The notes: generated by a model not told the origin, from the letters alone. 32,345 bases of DNA from Halieaceae bacterium (GCA_023253715.1 JALRFH010000062.1:1-32345); one strand, 5' to 3'. Shown: positions 7,630 through 16,546, counted from the stretch's first letter. Program-made: numbers and translations.

Positions 7630-9898
7630 CAGGCACAAATTGTTGCATCCCGCGCTCAGACAAGAACGCCCCAAGCGCTGCTTGAATTTGCTCTGAGTGA
7701 TCCATGTCCACAACGTCATTCAGCAAGTCGCGAGCATCATCCAGCAAGACCGAGCGCAGCGCCTTTTTCACCTTGGGCAAACTGATCGAGTTCATCGACA
7801 AAGTGTCATAACCCATTGCCGCCAATAACACGGCAGCACTGGGATCACCCGCCAATTCACCACAGATACTGACAGGCTTACCTTCTGCCTGAGCCCCTTC
7901 GGCCACCAACTTTAAGGCCTGGATCACGGCGGGATGGTAGGCGTGATACAAATCTGCCACCCGCGCATTATTGCGGTCCACCGCCAGCAAATATTGCGTT
8001 AGGTCATTCGAGCCTACACTCAAAAAATCCACTTTCCTGGCCAAAGCTCGCGCTTGATAAACCGCCGCAGGCACTTCAACCATAACGCCAACCGGTGGTC
8101 GAGAGCCCAGCTCATACCCCTCCTGCAGCAGCTCTTGATAACAACGCTCCACCAGGTCTAAGGCCTCTTGCAACTCAGACATGTTACTGACCATGGGCAA
8201 CATAATACGCAAATTACCCAGACCTGCGTTTGCCTTCATCATCGCTCGAACTTGGGCGAGGAAGATTTCGGGATGGTCGAGAGTCACCCGCAAGCCACGC
8301 CATCCTAGAAAAGGGTTTGCCTCGTCAATCGGAAAATAGGGCAAAGCTTTGTCACCCCCAATGTCCAAGGTCCGCATGGTCACTGCTTTGGGCGCAAAAG
8401 CCTCGAGCTGCTGTCGGTAAAGCTGTCGCTGCTCTTCCTCGCTGGGAAAGCGCTCTTGCATCAAAAATGGCACTTCCGTTCGGTATAAACCCACCCCTTC
8501 CGCGCCGCGGTCGAGCGAAATCGCCACATCCGCCATCAAGCCCGTGTTGACATACAGGGGAATGCGTCGACCATCGGCTGTTTCGCAATCCACATCGCGT
8601 AAGGACTCCAGGTCTTTGCTTAAAGCCGCCTCTTGTGCCACCAGCTCTTCGAAGCGCTCCAACAGCATGGTGGTCGGATTTAAATGCACGACGCCGTTAT
8701 AGCCATCGATAATAACGGTCTTACCTTCAAGACGCGTATAGGGTAAATCCACTGCGCCCATCAGAGTGGGAATACCCATCGCTCGCGCTAAAATTGCGAC
8801 ATGAGAATTACCCGAACCTCGGACAGATATTAGGCCAACCAGGTTTTCTCGGGGCACCTCGCCCAGCATCGACGCGGTCAGTTCCTCACCTACCAACACC
8901 ACACGATCAGAGTACTCTCGCTTGTCATGCGCCTCTGCTTGCAGATAGCTGAGTACTCGCGTCCCCAGATCTTTGACATCAACCGCACGCTCGCGCAGAT
9001 AAGAGTGCTCCATTTGTTCAAAGTGACGAATATGTTCAATCATCACCTGACTCAAAGCACCCTGCGCCCAATTGCCCGCTTTAATGAGCGTTGCGACCTC
9101 AGCGCCAATCGTGGAATCATCCAAAATACTCAAATAAACGTCGAACAGCGCCCGATCTTCAGCGTTTAACTGTTCAGCCAAATTCTTTGACACCGCACGC
9201 ACATCAGCTCGTACCGACTCCAAAGCTTGTTTAAACGCACGCAACTCTGCACGCCGGTCGCTCGTTTGTTTCTTAGGCACTGCGTAAAGATCAGCAACAG
9301 GGGACACCACCGCCACCTGACCCACGGCCACGCCCGGTGACCCACCGATACCGGTGACCCGAGTCGACCCCTGAGGGCTGGCGCCGGCATCAGCATATTC
9401 TTCCTGAATTGATCCGGTCACCTGAGCGTGCGCGATAACGCCCGCCAACTGCGCGGACATCGTCACTAAAAACGCTTCATCACTCTCGTCAAATCGCCGC
9501 CGCTGAGCTTGCTGCACCACGAGCACGCCCAACACAATCTTGTGGTGAATAATCGGCACACCTAGGAAGGCATGAAAAGGCTCCTCACCAATACCAGATA
9601 GCAATTGGAAGTGTGGGTGTTCAGAGGCGTTATCAAGATTCACCGGCTCTTCGCGAGTGGCCACCAAACCCACGAGACCCTCATCGTGCGCAAGACTTAA
9701 CAAGCCGATCTGATTTTTGTTAAGACCCTCGGTCGCTCGAAACACCAAGCGATTGGTTACTGGATCACGCAAATACACCGAGCACACCTGCGTCCCCATG
9801 GCGTCGCGTACCCGGGTCACGATGATTTTAAGCGCCTCTTCGAGCGATTCGGCGGCGTTTACACGTTGCACAATACTGCGCAACATCTCCAGCATCAT
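7595..9898 (-). CDS. ptsP: phosphoenolpyruvate-protein phosphotransferase PtsP (EI-Ntr)
   Basis: Enzyme I of the nitrogen PTS. It takes phosphate from PEP and passes it to NPr and EIIA-Ntr, a regulatory rather than sugar-transport cascade. 767 aa in family order: GAF domain (about 15-155, FLGVPIIHHKIVLGVLVVQQ), PEP-utilising N-domain (about 180-310), mobile phosphohistidine domain with H366 in SGNSHVAILARAMGIPT, and PEP-binding TIM barrel (about 420-720) with VGSNDLTQYLLAVDRNN. The start has two ATGs (MMLEML); the second equals the usual family start, so residue 1 is uncertain by one. It follows rppH after 7 bases, as in E. coli. The 3' end overlaps the convergent NRDE gene by 35 bases. ptsN and ptsO are not in this window. 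Confidence 0.96.
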   Translation of the reverse strand: MMLEMLRSIVQRVNAAESLEEALKIIVTRVRDAMGTQVCSVYLRDPVTNRLVFRATEGLNKNQIGLLSLAHDEGLVGLVATREEPVNLDNASEHPHFQLLSGIGEEPFHAFLGVPIIHHKIVLGVLVVQQAQRRRFDESDEAFLVTMSAQLAGVIAHAQVTGSIQEEYADAGASPQGSTRVTGIGGSPGVAVGQVAVVSPVADLYAVPKKQTSDRRAELRAFKQALESVRADVRAVSKNLAEQLNAEDRALFDVYLSILDDSTIGAEVATLIKAGNWAQGALSQVMIEHIRHFEQMEHSYLRERAVDVKDLGTRVLSYLQAEAHDKREYSDRVVLVGEELTASMLGEVPRENLVGLISVRGSGNSHVAILARAMGIPTLMGAVDLPYTRLEGKTVIIDGYNGVVHLNPTTMLLERFEELVAQEAALSKDLESLRDVDCETADGRRIPLYVNTGLMADVAISLDRGAEGVGLYRTEVPFLMQERFPSEEEQRQLYRQQLEAFAPKAVTMRTLDIGGDKALPYFPIDEANPFLGWRGLRVTLDHPEIFLAQVRAMMKANAGLGNLRIMLPMVSNMSELQEALDLVERCYQELLQEGYELGSRPPVGVMVEVPAAVYQARALARKVDFLSVGSNDLTQYLLAVDRNNARVADLYHAYHPAVIQALKLVAEGAQAEGKPVSICGELAGDPSAAVLLAAMGYDTLSMNSISLPKVKKALRSVLLDDARDLLNDVVDMDHSEQIQAALGAFLSERGMQQFVPVSLDEAVGLAP

Positions 9899-9905
9899 AG
9901 CTTTT

Positions 9906-10430
9906 TTAATCCTGCTGCAAAGTCACGTCTACTGGCGCGCAATCCGCAAGTTCCTGCATCGCCAGCCGGTATACTTCTCGTTTAAAATGTATCACCTGAC
10001 CAATGGGATGCCAGTAGTCCACCCACTCCCAATGATCAAACTCTGGCGCACCATGACCATCCAATTGAATGGCGTCATCAGTTGCCAACAATCGTAACAA
10101 AAACCATTTTTGCTTTTGACCCACGCATTTCGGCCCGGGACCTTTACGCCAGTACTGCCGCGGCAAATGATACCGCAACCAGCGATCTGTTTGCCCCAGT
10201 ATCTCTACGTGGTGCGCCTGTAATCCAACCTCTTCTTGCAATTCTCGATACAAGGCCTGTTCAGGGGTCTCGCCTGAATCAATCCCTCCTTGCGGAAATT
10301 GCCAACCGTTTTTACCGCCAATACGACGGGCCCAAAACACTTTGCCGAGGTCGTTACAGATGATAATGCCGACATTCGGCCGAAAACCATCTTCGTCAAT
10401 CACGACTCGCCTCTTTTCCGTAGATTTCAT
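9906..10430 (-). CDS. rppH: RNA pyrophosphohydrolase
   Basis: Nudix hydrolase that removes pyrophosphate from 5'-triphosphorylated mRNA, exposing it to RNase E. 174 aa. The N-terminal [12 protein letters not shown] and [16 protein letters not shown] match RppH, and the full Nudix box is at residues 48-70 (G48, E54, R62-E63, E66-E67, G69). The downstream WRYHLP-type segment appears as [12 protein letters not shown], followed by GQKQKWFLL. It is upstream of ptsP with a 7-base gap, presumably one transcript. A TATAGT -10-like hexamer lies about 16 bases upstream on the minus strand with no clear -35. Confidence 0.96.
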   Translation of the reverse strand: MKSTEKRRVVIDEDGFRPNVGIIICNDLGKVFWARRIGGKNGWQFPQGGIDSGETPEQALYRELQEEVGLQAHHVEILGQTDRWLRYHLPRQYWRKGPGPKCVGQKQKWFLLRLLATDDAIQLDGHGAPEFDHWEWVDYWHPIGQVIHFKREVYRLAMQELADCAPVDVTLQQD

Positions 10431-10504
10431 GTTAACCTTGCCACTATAGCACGGAGTCGGGTTTTCGCGACTGCCTGATCGACATTCTCACCTAAAGGCA
10501 TACT

Positions 10505-11164
10505 ATGGCACTGGCAATTTTTGACCTTGATAACACGCTCTTAGGCACTGACTCTGACCACCAATGGGGCGAGTATCTTTGCGATCAGGGCTTGGTAGCA
10601 GCCGACGCATTCCGCGCTCGCAACGATCAATTTTACCAAGATTACAAATTAGCAAGGTTGGATATTCAAGCGTACCTGCGTTTCGTTCTCAGCACGATTA
10701 AAGGGCTGAGCACGCGCGAAGTGACGGCGCTTCACACTGCGTTCTTCCGGACCCATATAGCGGCTCACATGCTGCCTCGAGCCCAAGCTTGCATTGATCA
10801 GCATCGCGCCAAAGGCGATACCTGCTTGGTGATTACCGCCACCAGCCGATTCATTACTGAGCCAATTGTCAGAGCCTTTGGTATCGATGAATTAATTGCA
10901 TCAGAAGCGGAAATCGTGGACGGTCGCTACACCGGCGAGCCCCAGGGCACACCCAGCTTTGCGGAAGGGAAGGTCGCGCGCCTCGAGGAATGGTTGCGAG
11001 GCAAGCCAGAGCTACAATCTACCGAGCACTACTTCTACAGCGATTCTCGCAATGACTTACCTCTTCTCGAGCAAGTACAGCACCCCATCGCAGTCGATCC
11101 CGATGACACCTTGCGGCAGATCGCGACCGAGCGCGGCTGGGGAATTTTAAGTTTTAGAGACTAG
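10505..11164 (+). CDS. HAD-IB family phosphatase (SerB-like; possible histidinol-phosphatase)
   Basis: A 219-aa HAD hydrolase of subfamily IB. Motif I is FDLDNTLLG, with nucleophile D7 and acid D9. Motif II (VITATSRF) is near the middle, and motif III/IV is the K of [10 protein letters not shown] and [13 protein letters not shown] helical cap lies between motifs I and II. In Pseudomonas the homologous gene also lies next to rppH-ptsP, and I recall PA0335 being reported as a histidinol-phosphate phosphatase; transferring that role here is inference. It is divergent from rppH. The last bases CTAG (11161-11164) supply its TAG stop and, on the other strand, the TAG stop of gcvH. Confidence 0.85.
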   Translation: MALAIFDLDNTLLGTDSDHQWGEYLCDQGLVAADAFRARNDQFYQDYKLARLDIQAYLRFVLSTIKGLSTREVTALHTAFFRTHIAAHMLPRAQACIDQHRAKGDTCLVITATSRFITEPIVRAFGIDELIASEAEIVDGRYTGEPQGTPSFAEGKVARLEEWLRGKPELQSTEHYFYSDSRNDLPLLEQVQHPIAVDPDDTLRQIATERGWGILSFRD

Positions 11165-11547
11165 TCCTCACAACTGGCGTCGTATTGCTCTGCGGTGAGC
11201 AGCTCATCAATACTGCTGGGATCGTCTAGACGCATTTTAAAGAACCAACCATCACCGTAGGGATCTTCATTAATCACTTCAGGGTTGTCTTCGAGATTGT
11301 CGTTGACAGCAATAATTTCGCCCCCAATTGGGGCATAAATGTCTGAGGCCGCTTTGACCGATTCCACGACACCCGCTTCGTCGCCAGCGCCTAGCTGTGC
11401 ACCTACCTCGGGGAGCTCAACAAACACCACATCACCCAGGGCCTCTTGTGCATGATTGGTGATACCGATGGTCGCTGTGCCGTCGTCTTCAACGCGGATC
11501 CACTCGTGACTGCTAACGTAACGTAATTCTGCTGGTGATTGGCTCAT
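11161..11547 (-). CDS. gcvH: glycine cleavage system H protein (lone gcvH)
   Basis: Lipoyl carrier protein that shuttles the aminomethyl group between the P, T and L proteins of glycine cleavage. 128 aa, normal length. The lipoylation segment is [15 protein letters not shown] with K65 as modified lysine. The N-terminal [12 protein letters not shown] and [14 protein letters not shown] match the family. In E. coli ubiI is followed by gcvT-gcvH-gcvP; here only gcvH remains at that position, and gcvT and gcvP are not in the window. A purine run GGGGGAAAA precedes the ATG, and a promoter candidate lies in the 53-base gap after ubiI, so it may be transcribed on its own. Confidence 0.97.
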   Translation of the reverse strand: MSQSPAELRYVSSHEWIRVEDDGTATIGITNHAQEALGDVVFVELPEVGAQLGAGDEAGVVESVKAASDIYAPIGGEIIAVNDNLEDNPEVINEDPYGDGWFFKMRLDDPSSIDELLTAEQYDASCED

Positions 11548-11572
11548 GGTTTTCCCCCAATTAGAAAAGCGT

Positions 11573-11600
11573 ATTCTACCCTAGACCTACAGAAAGACAA
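11573..11600 (-). promoter_or_regulatory. candidate sigma70 promoter for gcvH
   Basis: On the minus strand TTGTCT (4 of 6) and TAGAAT (5 of 6) are 16 bases apart, 25 bases before the gcvH ATG and immediately after the ubiI stop codon. This would uncouple gcvH from the ubiquinone operon upstream. Confidence 0.4.
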
Positions 11601-12797
11601 TCAGGCGAGACCCATTGCGATTCTGGCCACTTTACGTTTTACAGGACTTAGCTTGTTAAACGTCGACATTCCCGCATTGCGCACCCAGCGCACGAGAGGA
11701 TTAGGCTGATCAAATAAGCGAACAAAACCCTCCATGGCCCCAGCAACGACCAAATTATCGGTTTTACGGCGACGCTGATAACGCGCCAACACCAGAGAAG
11801 ACCCCAGATCTAAACCCCTGTTGGAGGCTCGGCTCAACTCTTCGGCCAGCACCGCCACATCGGCAAAGCCTAGATTAATTCCCTGCCCCGCTAAAGGGTG
11901 AATAGTATGCGCAGCATCGCCCACCAACACGCAACGCTTGGCTTGATAGTTCATCGCATGACGCTGACGCAAAGGCACACAGGTACGCTGTGATACCGCC
12001 TTGATCGCACCTAACTGAATCTCACTTTTTTGCTCAAGCGCCTGTGCGAACTCACGGTCACCAAGCTGCATCAAGCGCGCGGCCTCGTCCTCGTGGGCTG
12101 ACCATACAATCGATACAAATTGCCCACTTGGATGACGTAGGGGCAAAAATGCGAGGGGACCCGTGCGCAAAAACCACTGTCGCGCCACCTGCTCGTGCGA
12201 CCGCTCAGTTTGAACCGTCGCAACAATCGCAGACTGGCCGTAGGGCCATTCGACCACGTCGACCCCCATGTATTGCCGAATTGTCGATAGCGCGCCATCG
12301 GCTCCAACCAAGAGCTGGGCACACCAAGTTTGACCGGACTTTAATTCAACTCGCACCTCAGATTCGCTGGTTTCAATGGCATCGATTTCTTCTAACATCA
12401 ACGTCCGCACGCGACTCTGTTTCAATTTGTCATGCAAAGTGGCCAAGAGTACAGAGTTCTCTACGATCGCACCCAAGTCATCGACTTGCAGCTCAGCGGC
12501 ATCAAATTGCACCAAGCCTGTTCCCTCGCCGTCCCACACCTGCATCGACTGATACGGTTGACGACGAATTGCCTGCAAATCCAGCCCCTGCTCACCCAGA
12601 AACCGCCAAGAATTGGCAGCCACCGCACTCACTCGAGTATCATAATCGTGTACCGTTTGGGGCTCCTCGCTATGTCTCTCAGCCCATGAGCCGCGCTCGA
12701 TAATCGCCACATCAACGCCTTGACCGTCTAAGGCGAGGGCGAGGCTAGCGCCCGCCAAGCCGCCACCAACAATCACAACATCACAGTAATTAGACAT
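11601..12797 (-). CDS. ubiI: FAD-dependent ubiquinone hydroxylase UbiI/VisC type
   Basis: Flavoprotein monooxygenase of the UbiH/UbiF/COQ6 family; UbiI introduces the C5 hydroxyl in aerobic ubiquinone synthesis. About 398 aa from the chosen ATG. Features are the N-terminal FAD dinucleotide fold CDVVIVGGGLAGASLALAL, DTRVSAVAANSWRFL, the VGADGALSTIRQ segment and the second FAD motif GDAAHTIHPLAGQGINLG. A TTG codon at 12812 would extend it by five residues, but the ATG at 12797 has AGGG 5 bases upstream and overlaps ubiH by only 8 bases, so I prefer it. It is the third flavoprotein/peptidase gene of pepP-ubiH-ubiI, as in E. coli. UbiI versus UbiF is not fully certain from sequence; gene order favours UbiI. 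Confidence 0.88.
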   Translation of the reverse strand: MSNYCDVVIVGGGLAGASLALALDGQGVDVAIIERGSWAERHSEEPQTVHDYDTRVSAVAANSWRFLGEQGLDLQAIRRQPYQSMQVWDGEGTGLVQFDAAELQVDDLGAIVENSVLLATLHDKLKQSRVRTLMLEEIDAIETSESEVRVELKSGQTWCAQLLVGADGALSTIRQYMGVDVVEWPYGQSAIVATVQTERSHEQVARQWFLRTGPLAFLPLRHPSGQFVSIVWSAHEDEAARLMQLGDREFAQALEQKSEIQLGAIKAVSQRTCVPLRQRHAMNYQAKRCVLVGDAAHTIHPLAGQGINLGFADVAVLAEELSRASNRGLDLGSSLVLARYQRRRKTDNLVVAGAMEGFVRLFDQPNPLVRWVRNAGMSTFNKLSPVKRKVARIAMGLA

Positions 12798-14004
12798 AGT
12801 CGCCCTCGCCAATAGCGCCCGCCGCGATCGCTGTAAAACGCTGCTTAAACGCAGGTATCACGTCCATCAAACCCAAAGCAAAATTGCGCACAGCACCCAC
12901 CACCCCAGTGTACTGAAACAGGTCAGGCAGTAGATCACTGGCATTAACCGTACGCCATTGATCCACAGCTCTACGTTGCGCATAGGACGACAGCGCCGCG
13001 CTCGAAAAATCATTGTTGTGCACGCATTGTGACAGCACATCGGTCAGGCTTCGAATATCCCGCACCGATAAATTAAACCCTTGGCCGGCAACAGGGTGCA
13101 GGGTATGCGCTGCGTTACCCAAGACGACGATACCCGCCCGCACTTGCTCGATACGATGCATCATCTGTAGAGGATAAACGCTGCGCGTACCCACTTGTTC
13201 GATACGCCCCAATCGATAGCCAAACTGAGCTTCTAAACTTCTGCAAAATTCCCGATCCGTGAGCGCCATGAGCTCATCAATTTGGTTCTTAGGCGCAGTC
13301 CAGACTAAGGCGCAACGATTTACGCCATCCGCGCTGCCTAGAGGTAGCATCGCCATCGGCCCCTGTTCGCTGAAACGCTCATACGCACAGTGACCGTGAT
13401 GCATCGCGGTAGCGACATTGGCAATAAGCGCGCTGTTCGCGTAGGACTTAGACTCACGCAACATACCCAAACGCTGCGCCAAAGCAGATTGGCCACCGTC
13501 GGCAATAATCAGACAGTCCAGAAACATCGCCTCGCCCTGAGCGTCAAACAGTTCTACGCCGCAAGATTTGGGATTGATATGCTTAATTTCTCTCGGCGCA
13601 TGCACGCGTACTCGACTGTGCTTGAGTCGCCCAGCGAGCGCCTCGCCCAGAAGCCGATTTTCGATAACACCGCCGAGCTGCGGCCAGTTGACTTGCTCGG
13701 CGGTCAACACAGCCGAACCCATGCGCCCCTTATTAGAAACGTGAATAGACTGAATTGGACAAGCTTGCCGAGATATCTCCAACAGTCCTAGACCGCTCAT
13801 GTACCCTAAGGTGTCAAAGCTTAAAGCCGTCGATCGGTCGTCAAAAGACGGCTGAGACAAAGGGCGCTCTAAGTCGAGTGGCGCAACATCAAAAACATGA
13901 ATAGCACAGCTCGCCGAAAAAGCATCCTCGAAGGCCAAAGCGGCAAGCAAACCCACCATGCCACCGCCGACAATGCCGATGTTTGGTCTTATTGATTCAT
14001 CCAC
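12790..14004 (-). CDS. ubiH: 2-octaprenyl-6-methoxyphenol hydroxylase UbiH
   Basis: Flavin monooxygenase of aerobic ubiquinone biosynthesis, acting on the C1 position. 404 aa. The N-terminal FAD fold is IGIVGGGMVGLLAALAF, the UbiH-type segment is FDDRSTALSFDTL, and the second FAD motif is GNAAHTLHPVAGQGFNLSVRD, with the asparagine typical of UbiH rather than the aspartate of UbiI. It overlaps pepP by 16 bases upstream and ubiI by 8 bases downstream, consistent with one coupled operon. The two hydroxylases here are clear paralogues. No truncation is seen. Confidence 0.93.
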   Translation of the reverse strand: MDESIRPNIGIVGGGMVGLLAALAFEDAFSASCAIHVFDVAPLDLERPLSQPSFDDRSTALSFDTLGYMSGLGLLEISRQACPIQSIHVSNKGRMGSAVLTAEQVNWPQLGGVIENRLLGEALAGRLKHSRVRVHAPREIKHINPKSCGVELFDAQGEAMFLDCLIIADGGQSALAQRLGMLRESKSYANSALIANVATAMHHGHCAYERFSEQGPMAMLPLGSADGVNRCALVWTAPKNQIDELMALTDREFCRSLEAQFGYRLGRIEQVGTRSVYPLQMMHRIEQVRAGIVVLGNAAHTLHPVAGQGFNLSVRDIRSLTDVLSQCVHNNDFSSAALSSYAQRRAVDQWRTVNASDLLPDLFQYTGVVGAVRNFALGLMDVIPAFKQRFTAIAAGAIGEGDYV

Positions 14005-15302
14005 AACTCGATCTCTTCAATCGTTTTAGGGGCCAGCTGAGTCAGCACTTCGGGGCCATTTTCACCAATCAGAACATCGTCTTCAATTCGGATACCAATG
14101 CCGCGCCAACATTCATTCACGCTGGTGTTGTCAGCAGCAATGTAAATCCCAGGCTCTACGGTTGTTACCATACCGGCCCGCAAATCGCGCCAGTTCCCGT
14201 TTCGCTGGTAATCGCCCACGTCGTGAACATCAAGCCCCAGCCAATGCCCAACACGATGCATGTAGAACGACTGATAGGCTTTGACTTCAATCAAGTCTTC
14301 CACGCGTCCTTGCAAAATACCCAGCTCTGACAAACCTTCGGTGATCACTCGCACGCTAGCATCGTGACTGGCTTGCCACGGTAGGCCCACCTGCAATTGC
14401 TCGATCGCGGCTTGCTGGGCCTGCAACACGATATTGTAGACAGCTCTCTGCTCTGGGCTAAACCGACCGCTCACTGGGAAGGTTCGGGTTACGTCGGCCG
14501 CATACATTTGGTACTCGCAACCGGCATCGATCAGCACCAACTCCCCATCGCGCAGACATCGACTGTTTTTGTCGTAATGCAAAGTGCAGGTATTTGGCCC
14601 ACTTCCAACGATGGGTGCATAAGCCTGCTCACGTGCGCCGTGTCGACCAAATACATACTGCAACTCGGCCTCCAACTGGTACTCATACACACCGGGAGCA
14701 GCCGCTCGCATAGCCGCTTTGTGGCCTGCGACCGTAATTTCAGCAGCCTTGCGCATCACAGCAAGTTCGGCTAAGTCCTTGATCAGACGTTGCTCGTGCA
14801 GCAGACGATGCAAATCAATCAAATCGCCCGGAGCCAAACGTAAACTCGAAGCATGCTGACGCAAATGCGCCAAAATACTCAGCACCCGCTGGTCAAAATC
14901 GGACCTGAGGCCGACCGAGTAATACACGTGCTCGCGCCCCTCCATTAAGCCCGGCAAAATGTCATCGATATCGTCCAGAGGAAAAGCATCGTCAAAGCCG
15001 TAGTCACTGACTGCGCGCTCAGGACCAATTTGCTCGCCCTCCCATAAGGCTGTTTTGGGATCGGGCTCGGCACAAAACAAAATGGCTTCGCCATGTTGAC
15101 GCCCGGGAACCAATACGATCAGCGCATCAGGCTCATCGAACCCGCTGAGGTACCAGAAATCGCTGTCTTGGCGAAACCGGAAGTGGGTATCACGACTTCG
15201 AATTTTTAGCGAAGCTGCAGGCACTAAGGCTACCGCATTGTCTAACATTGCGGCCATTAAGCGCTGTCGGCGGGCGGTATAATTTACAGAAGACATGAGC
15301 AT
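13989..15302 (-). CDS. pepP: Xaa-Pro aminopeptidase
   Basis: Manganese metallopeptidase removing N-terminal residues before proline. About 437 aa, the E. coli PepP length. The N-terminal non-catalytic domain contains HFRFRQDSDFWYLSGFDEP. The pita-bread domain shows all metal ligands: two aspartates in LIDAGCEY and AADVTRTFP, the histidine in HRVGHWLGLDVHD, and glutamates in TTVEPGIY and GIGIRIEDD. The start is ambiguous between ATG 15302 and ATG 15296 (MSSVNYT); CTGAG upstream fits the second slightly better. It starts 9-15 bases after ygfB and overlaps ubiH by 16 bases. Confidence 0.96.
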   Translation of the reverse strand: MLMSSVNYTARRQRLMAAMLDNAVALVPAASLKIRSRDTHFRFRQDSDFWYLSGFDEPDALIVLVPGRQHGEAILFCAEPDPKTALWEGEQIGPERAVSDYGFDDAFPLDDIDDILPGLMEGREHVYYSVGLRSDFDQRVLSILAHLRQHASSLRLAPGDLIDLHRLLHEQRLIKDLAELAVMRKAAEITVAGHKAAMRAAAPGVYEYQLEAELQYVFGRHGAREQAYAPIVGSGPNTCTLHYDKNSRCLRDGELVLIDAGCEYQMYAADVTRTFPVSGRFSPEQRAVYNIVLQAQQAAIEQLQVGLPWQASHDASVRVITEGLSELGILQGRVEDLIEVKAYQSFYMHRVGHWLGLDVHDVGDYQRNGNWRDLRAGMVTTVEPGIYIAADNTSVNECWRGIGIRIEDDVLIGENGPEVLTQLAPKTIEEIELWMNQ

Positions 15303-15311
15303 GACTCAGTA

Positions 15312-15896
15312 TTAGTGCCAGATACGCTCGTGCTCATCTTCCACAGAGAGTTCGTCTTCGTCGAGCGCATAGGTGGAGTACAAATTCAGGACAACCACTC
15401 GAACGTATTCCAGCAGTTCAAAAAAATCATTCTCTTGCTCATCGAAATCGTCGAAGTCGCTCACCTCGACTCGGGCGATTTGAGCGAGGTCTCTGAGAAT
15501 CTCTGCTGACTCCGTAGTCACCTGATCCGATTGCGTGACGCCTGCAGCAAAACCCTTGAGGAACCCCTCGCACCACAAAGCTAAACCTTCCGAGCGGATC
15601 TCCAATTCGTCGTCATCGTCAGGCACTAGAGGCGAAAATCCATAGTCCGGATCACACAAGGCGCGCAAACTCGCCGCGGCCGCCTGTTCGGTGGCAACCA
15701 TCAAATCCCCAGTAATCGACTCTTTTAGGGCGTGCCCCATCGCCGCCAACAAATCGTCCTCCCGCAGCCCCGAGACTAACAGACCCACCACGCAGCCGTG
15801 CCATTCGGATGGCGACAAATCCACGCCCTCCATCAAAAACAGATCAGCGACCTGATCGAAGTCACTGGCCAGCACTTCGTCACTTTCTATCCACAT
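15312..15896 (-). CDS. ygfB: UPF0149 family protein YgfB
   Basis: A 194-aa acidic protein of the UPF0149/YecA-like family (E. coli YgfB 192 aa). Family landmarks are the PSEWHGCVVGLLVSG segment, WCEGFLKGFAAG near residue 105, and a C-terminal VRVVVLNLYSTYALDE stretch. In Pseudomonas YgfB has been linked to repression of an alternative lytic/amidase response; the function here is unknown. It heads ygfB-pepP-ubiH-ubiI and is divergent from the TIGR02449-zapA genes, the order seen widely in gammaproteobacteria. AAGG lies 9 bases before the ATG. Confidence 0.9.
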   Translation of the reverse strand: MWIESDEVLASDFDQVADLFLMEGVDLSPSEWHGCVVGLLVSGLREDDLLAAMGHALKESITGDLMVATEQAAAASLRALCDPDYGFSPLVPDDDDELEIRSEGLALWCEGFLKGFAAGVTQSDQVTTESAEILRDLAQIARVEVSDFDDFDEQENDFFELLEYVRVVVLNLYSTYALDEDELSVEDEHERIWH

Positions 15897-15932
15897 AAAA
15901 TACTACCTTGTCGCAACACGCTCCTGTGCGCG

Positions 15933-15961
15933 TTGACCTAAAACGATGTCCCTACTATAGT
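15933..15961 (+). promoter_or_regulatory. sigma70 promoter for the TIGR02449-zapA operon
   Basis: TTGACC (5 of 6) and TATAGT (5 of 6) are separated by exactly 17 bases. Expected transcription start is near 15968, about 20 bases before the ATG at 15989. The position rules out the longer TTG-initiated reading that would begin at 15908. Confidence 0.75.
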
Positions 15962-15988
15962 AACCGAGAATTCATCGGTATACCGCAA

Positions 15989-16198
15989 ATGCCTTCACAT
16001 AAACCCGAAGCCCTAGAGCAGAAAATCGACCAGCTGATTGCCCTGTGCAAAGAGCTCAACGCCGAAAACCAGATGCTACTGGAACAACGTAGCAGTTGGT
16101 ATCGTGAGCGACAAACCTTGATCGAGCAGAACCAAGCTGTCAAAAATAAAGTCTCTAGCGTTTTAGCGAAATTACAAGCGATGGAGCGCAGCGCGTGA
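15989..16198 (+). CDS. TIGR02449 family small coiled-coil protein (ZapB-like)
   Basis: A 69-aa protein that is almost wholly a coiled coil: LEQKIDQLIALCKEL, then NQMLLEQRSSWYRERQTLIEQN and a final helix ending in AKLQAMERSA. It matches the TIGR02449 small-protein family found immediately upstream of zapA in many gammaproteobacteria. The protein looks like ZapB in size and heptad pattern, and a division-related role with ZapA is inferred from linkage only. A TTG at 15908 in the same frame would add 27 residues but lies upstream of the promoter, so ATG 15989 is chosen. No strong ribosome site is visible. Its TGA overlaps the zapA GTG by 4 bases. Confidence 0.82.
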   Translation: MPSHKPEALEQKIDQLIALCKELNAENQMLLEQRSSWYRERQTLIEQNQAVKNKVSSVLAKLQAMERSA

Positions 16199-16524
16199 AC
16201 AAGCCCTCAGGCGTCACTATCAGCCTGCTCGACAAGCAGTATCAGATCGCTTGCCCTGACGAAGAGCGCGAGGACCTCACGCTCTCGGCACGCTACCTGG
16301 ACCAACAAATGCGCAACATCAAAGCCTCCGGCAAAGTGGTCGGCCTTGATCGTATCGCCATTATGGCTGCGCTCAATATTAGTCACGAACTACTCAAACT
16401 CAGTCGCGAACACAAAGCCTCTTTAGGGCAGGCGCAAGACTCGGTCGACACGGCCTCGTCGGCCAAACTGTGCGAGAAAATCGAAGAAGCGCTGTATGAG
16501 CTACGTCAACTAAAGATTAATTAA
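16195..16524 (+). CDS. zapA: cell division protein ZapA
   Basis: Widely conserved FtsZ-ring stabiliser that bundles FtsZ filaments. 109 aa, GTG start in a GTGA overlap with the preceding gene. The N-terminal globular part has VTISLLDKQYQIACPDEE followed by LSARYLDQQMRNIKASGK and GLDRIAIMAALNISHELL, the core ZapA signature. The C-terminal half is a charged helix for the coiled-coil dimer. It lies directly upstream of the 6S RNA gene, the arrangement conserved from E. coli to Pseudomonas. Confidence 0.95.
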   Translation: MNKPSGVTISLLDKQYQIACPDEEREDLTLSARYLDQQMRNIKASGKVVGLDRIAIMAALNISHELLKLSREHKASLGQAQDSVDTASSAKLCEKIEEALYELRQLKIN

Positions 16525-16546
16525 TTCGCGGTATCGTTGCCGCGAA
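16525..16546 (+). terminator. 7-bp hairpin between zapA and ssrS
   Basis: TTCGCGG and CCGCGAA flank an 8-base loop one base after the zapA stop and just upstream of the ssrS -10. There is no T-tract, so it is either a weak terminator/3'-end stabiliser or part of ssrS control. Confidence 0.35.

Noticed and set aside
8230-8550. 106-aa + strand frame
   Set aside because: Antisense to the PEP-binding domain of ptsP, with no recognisable domain or ribosome site.
12044-12703. Open frame of 219 aa on the + strand
   Set aside because: It lies wholly antisense to ubiI, is rich in Arg/Pro/His with no domain, and is the shadow of a GC-rich coding gene.
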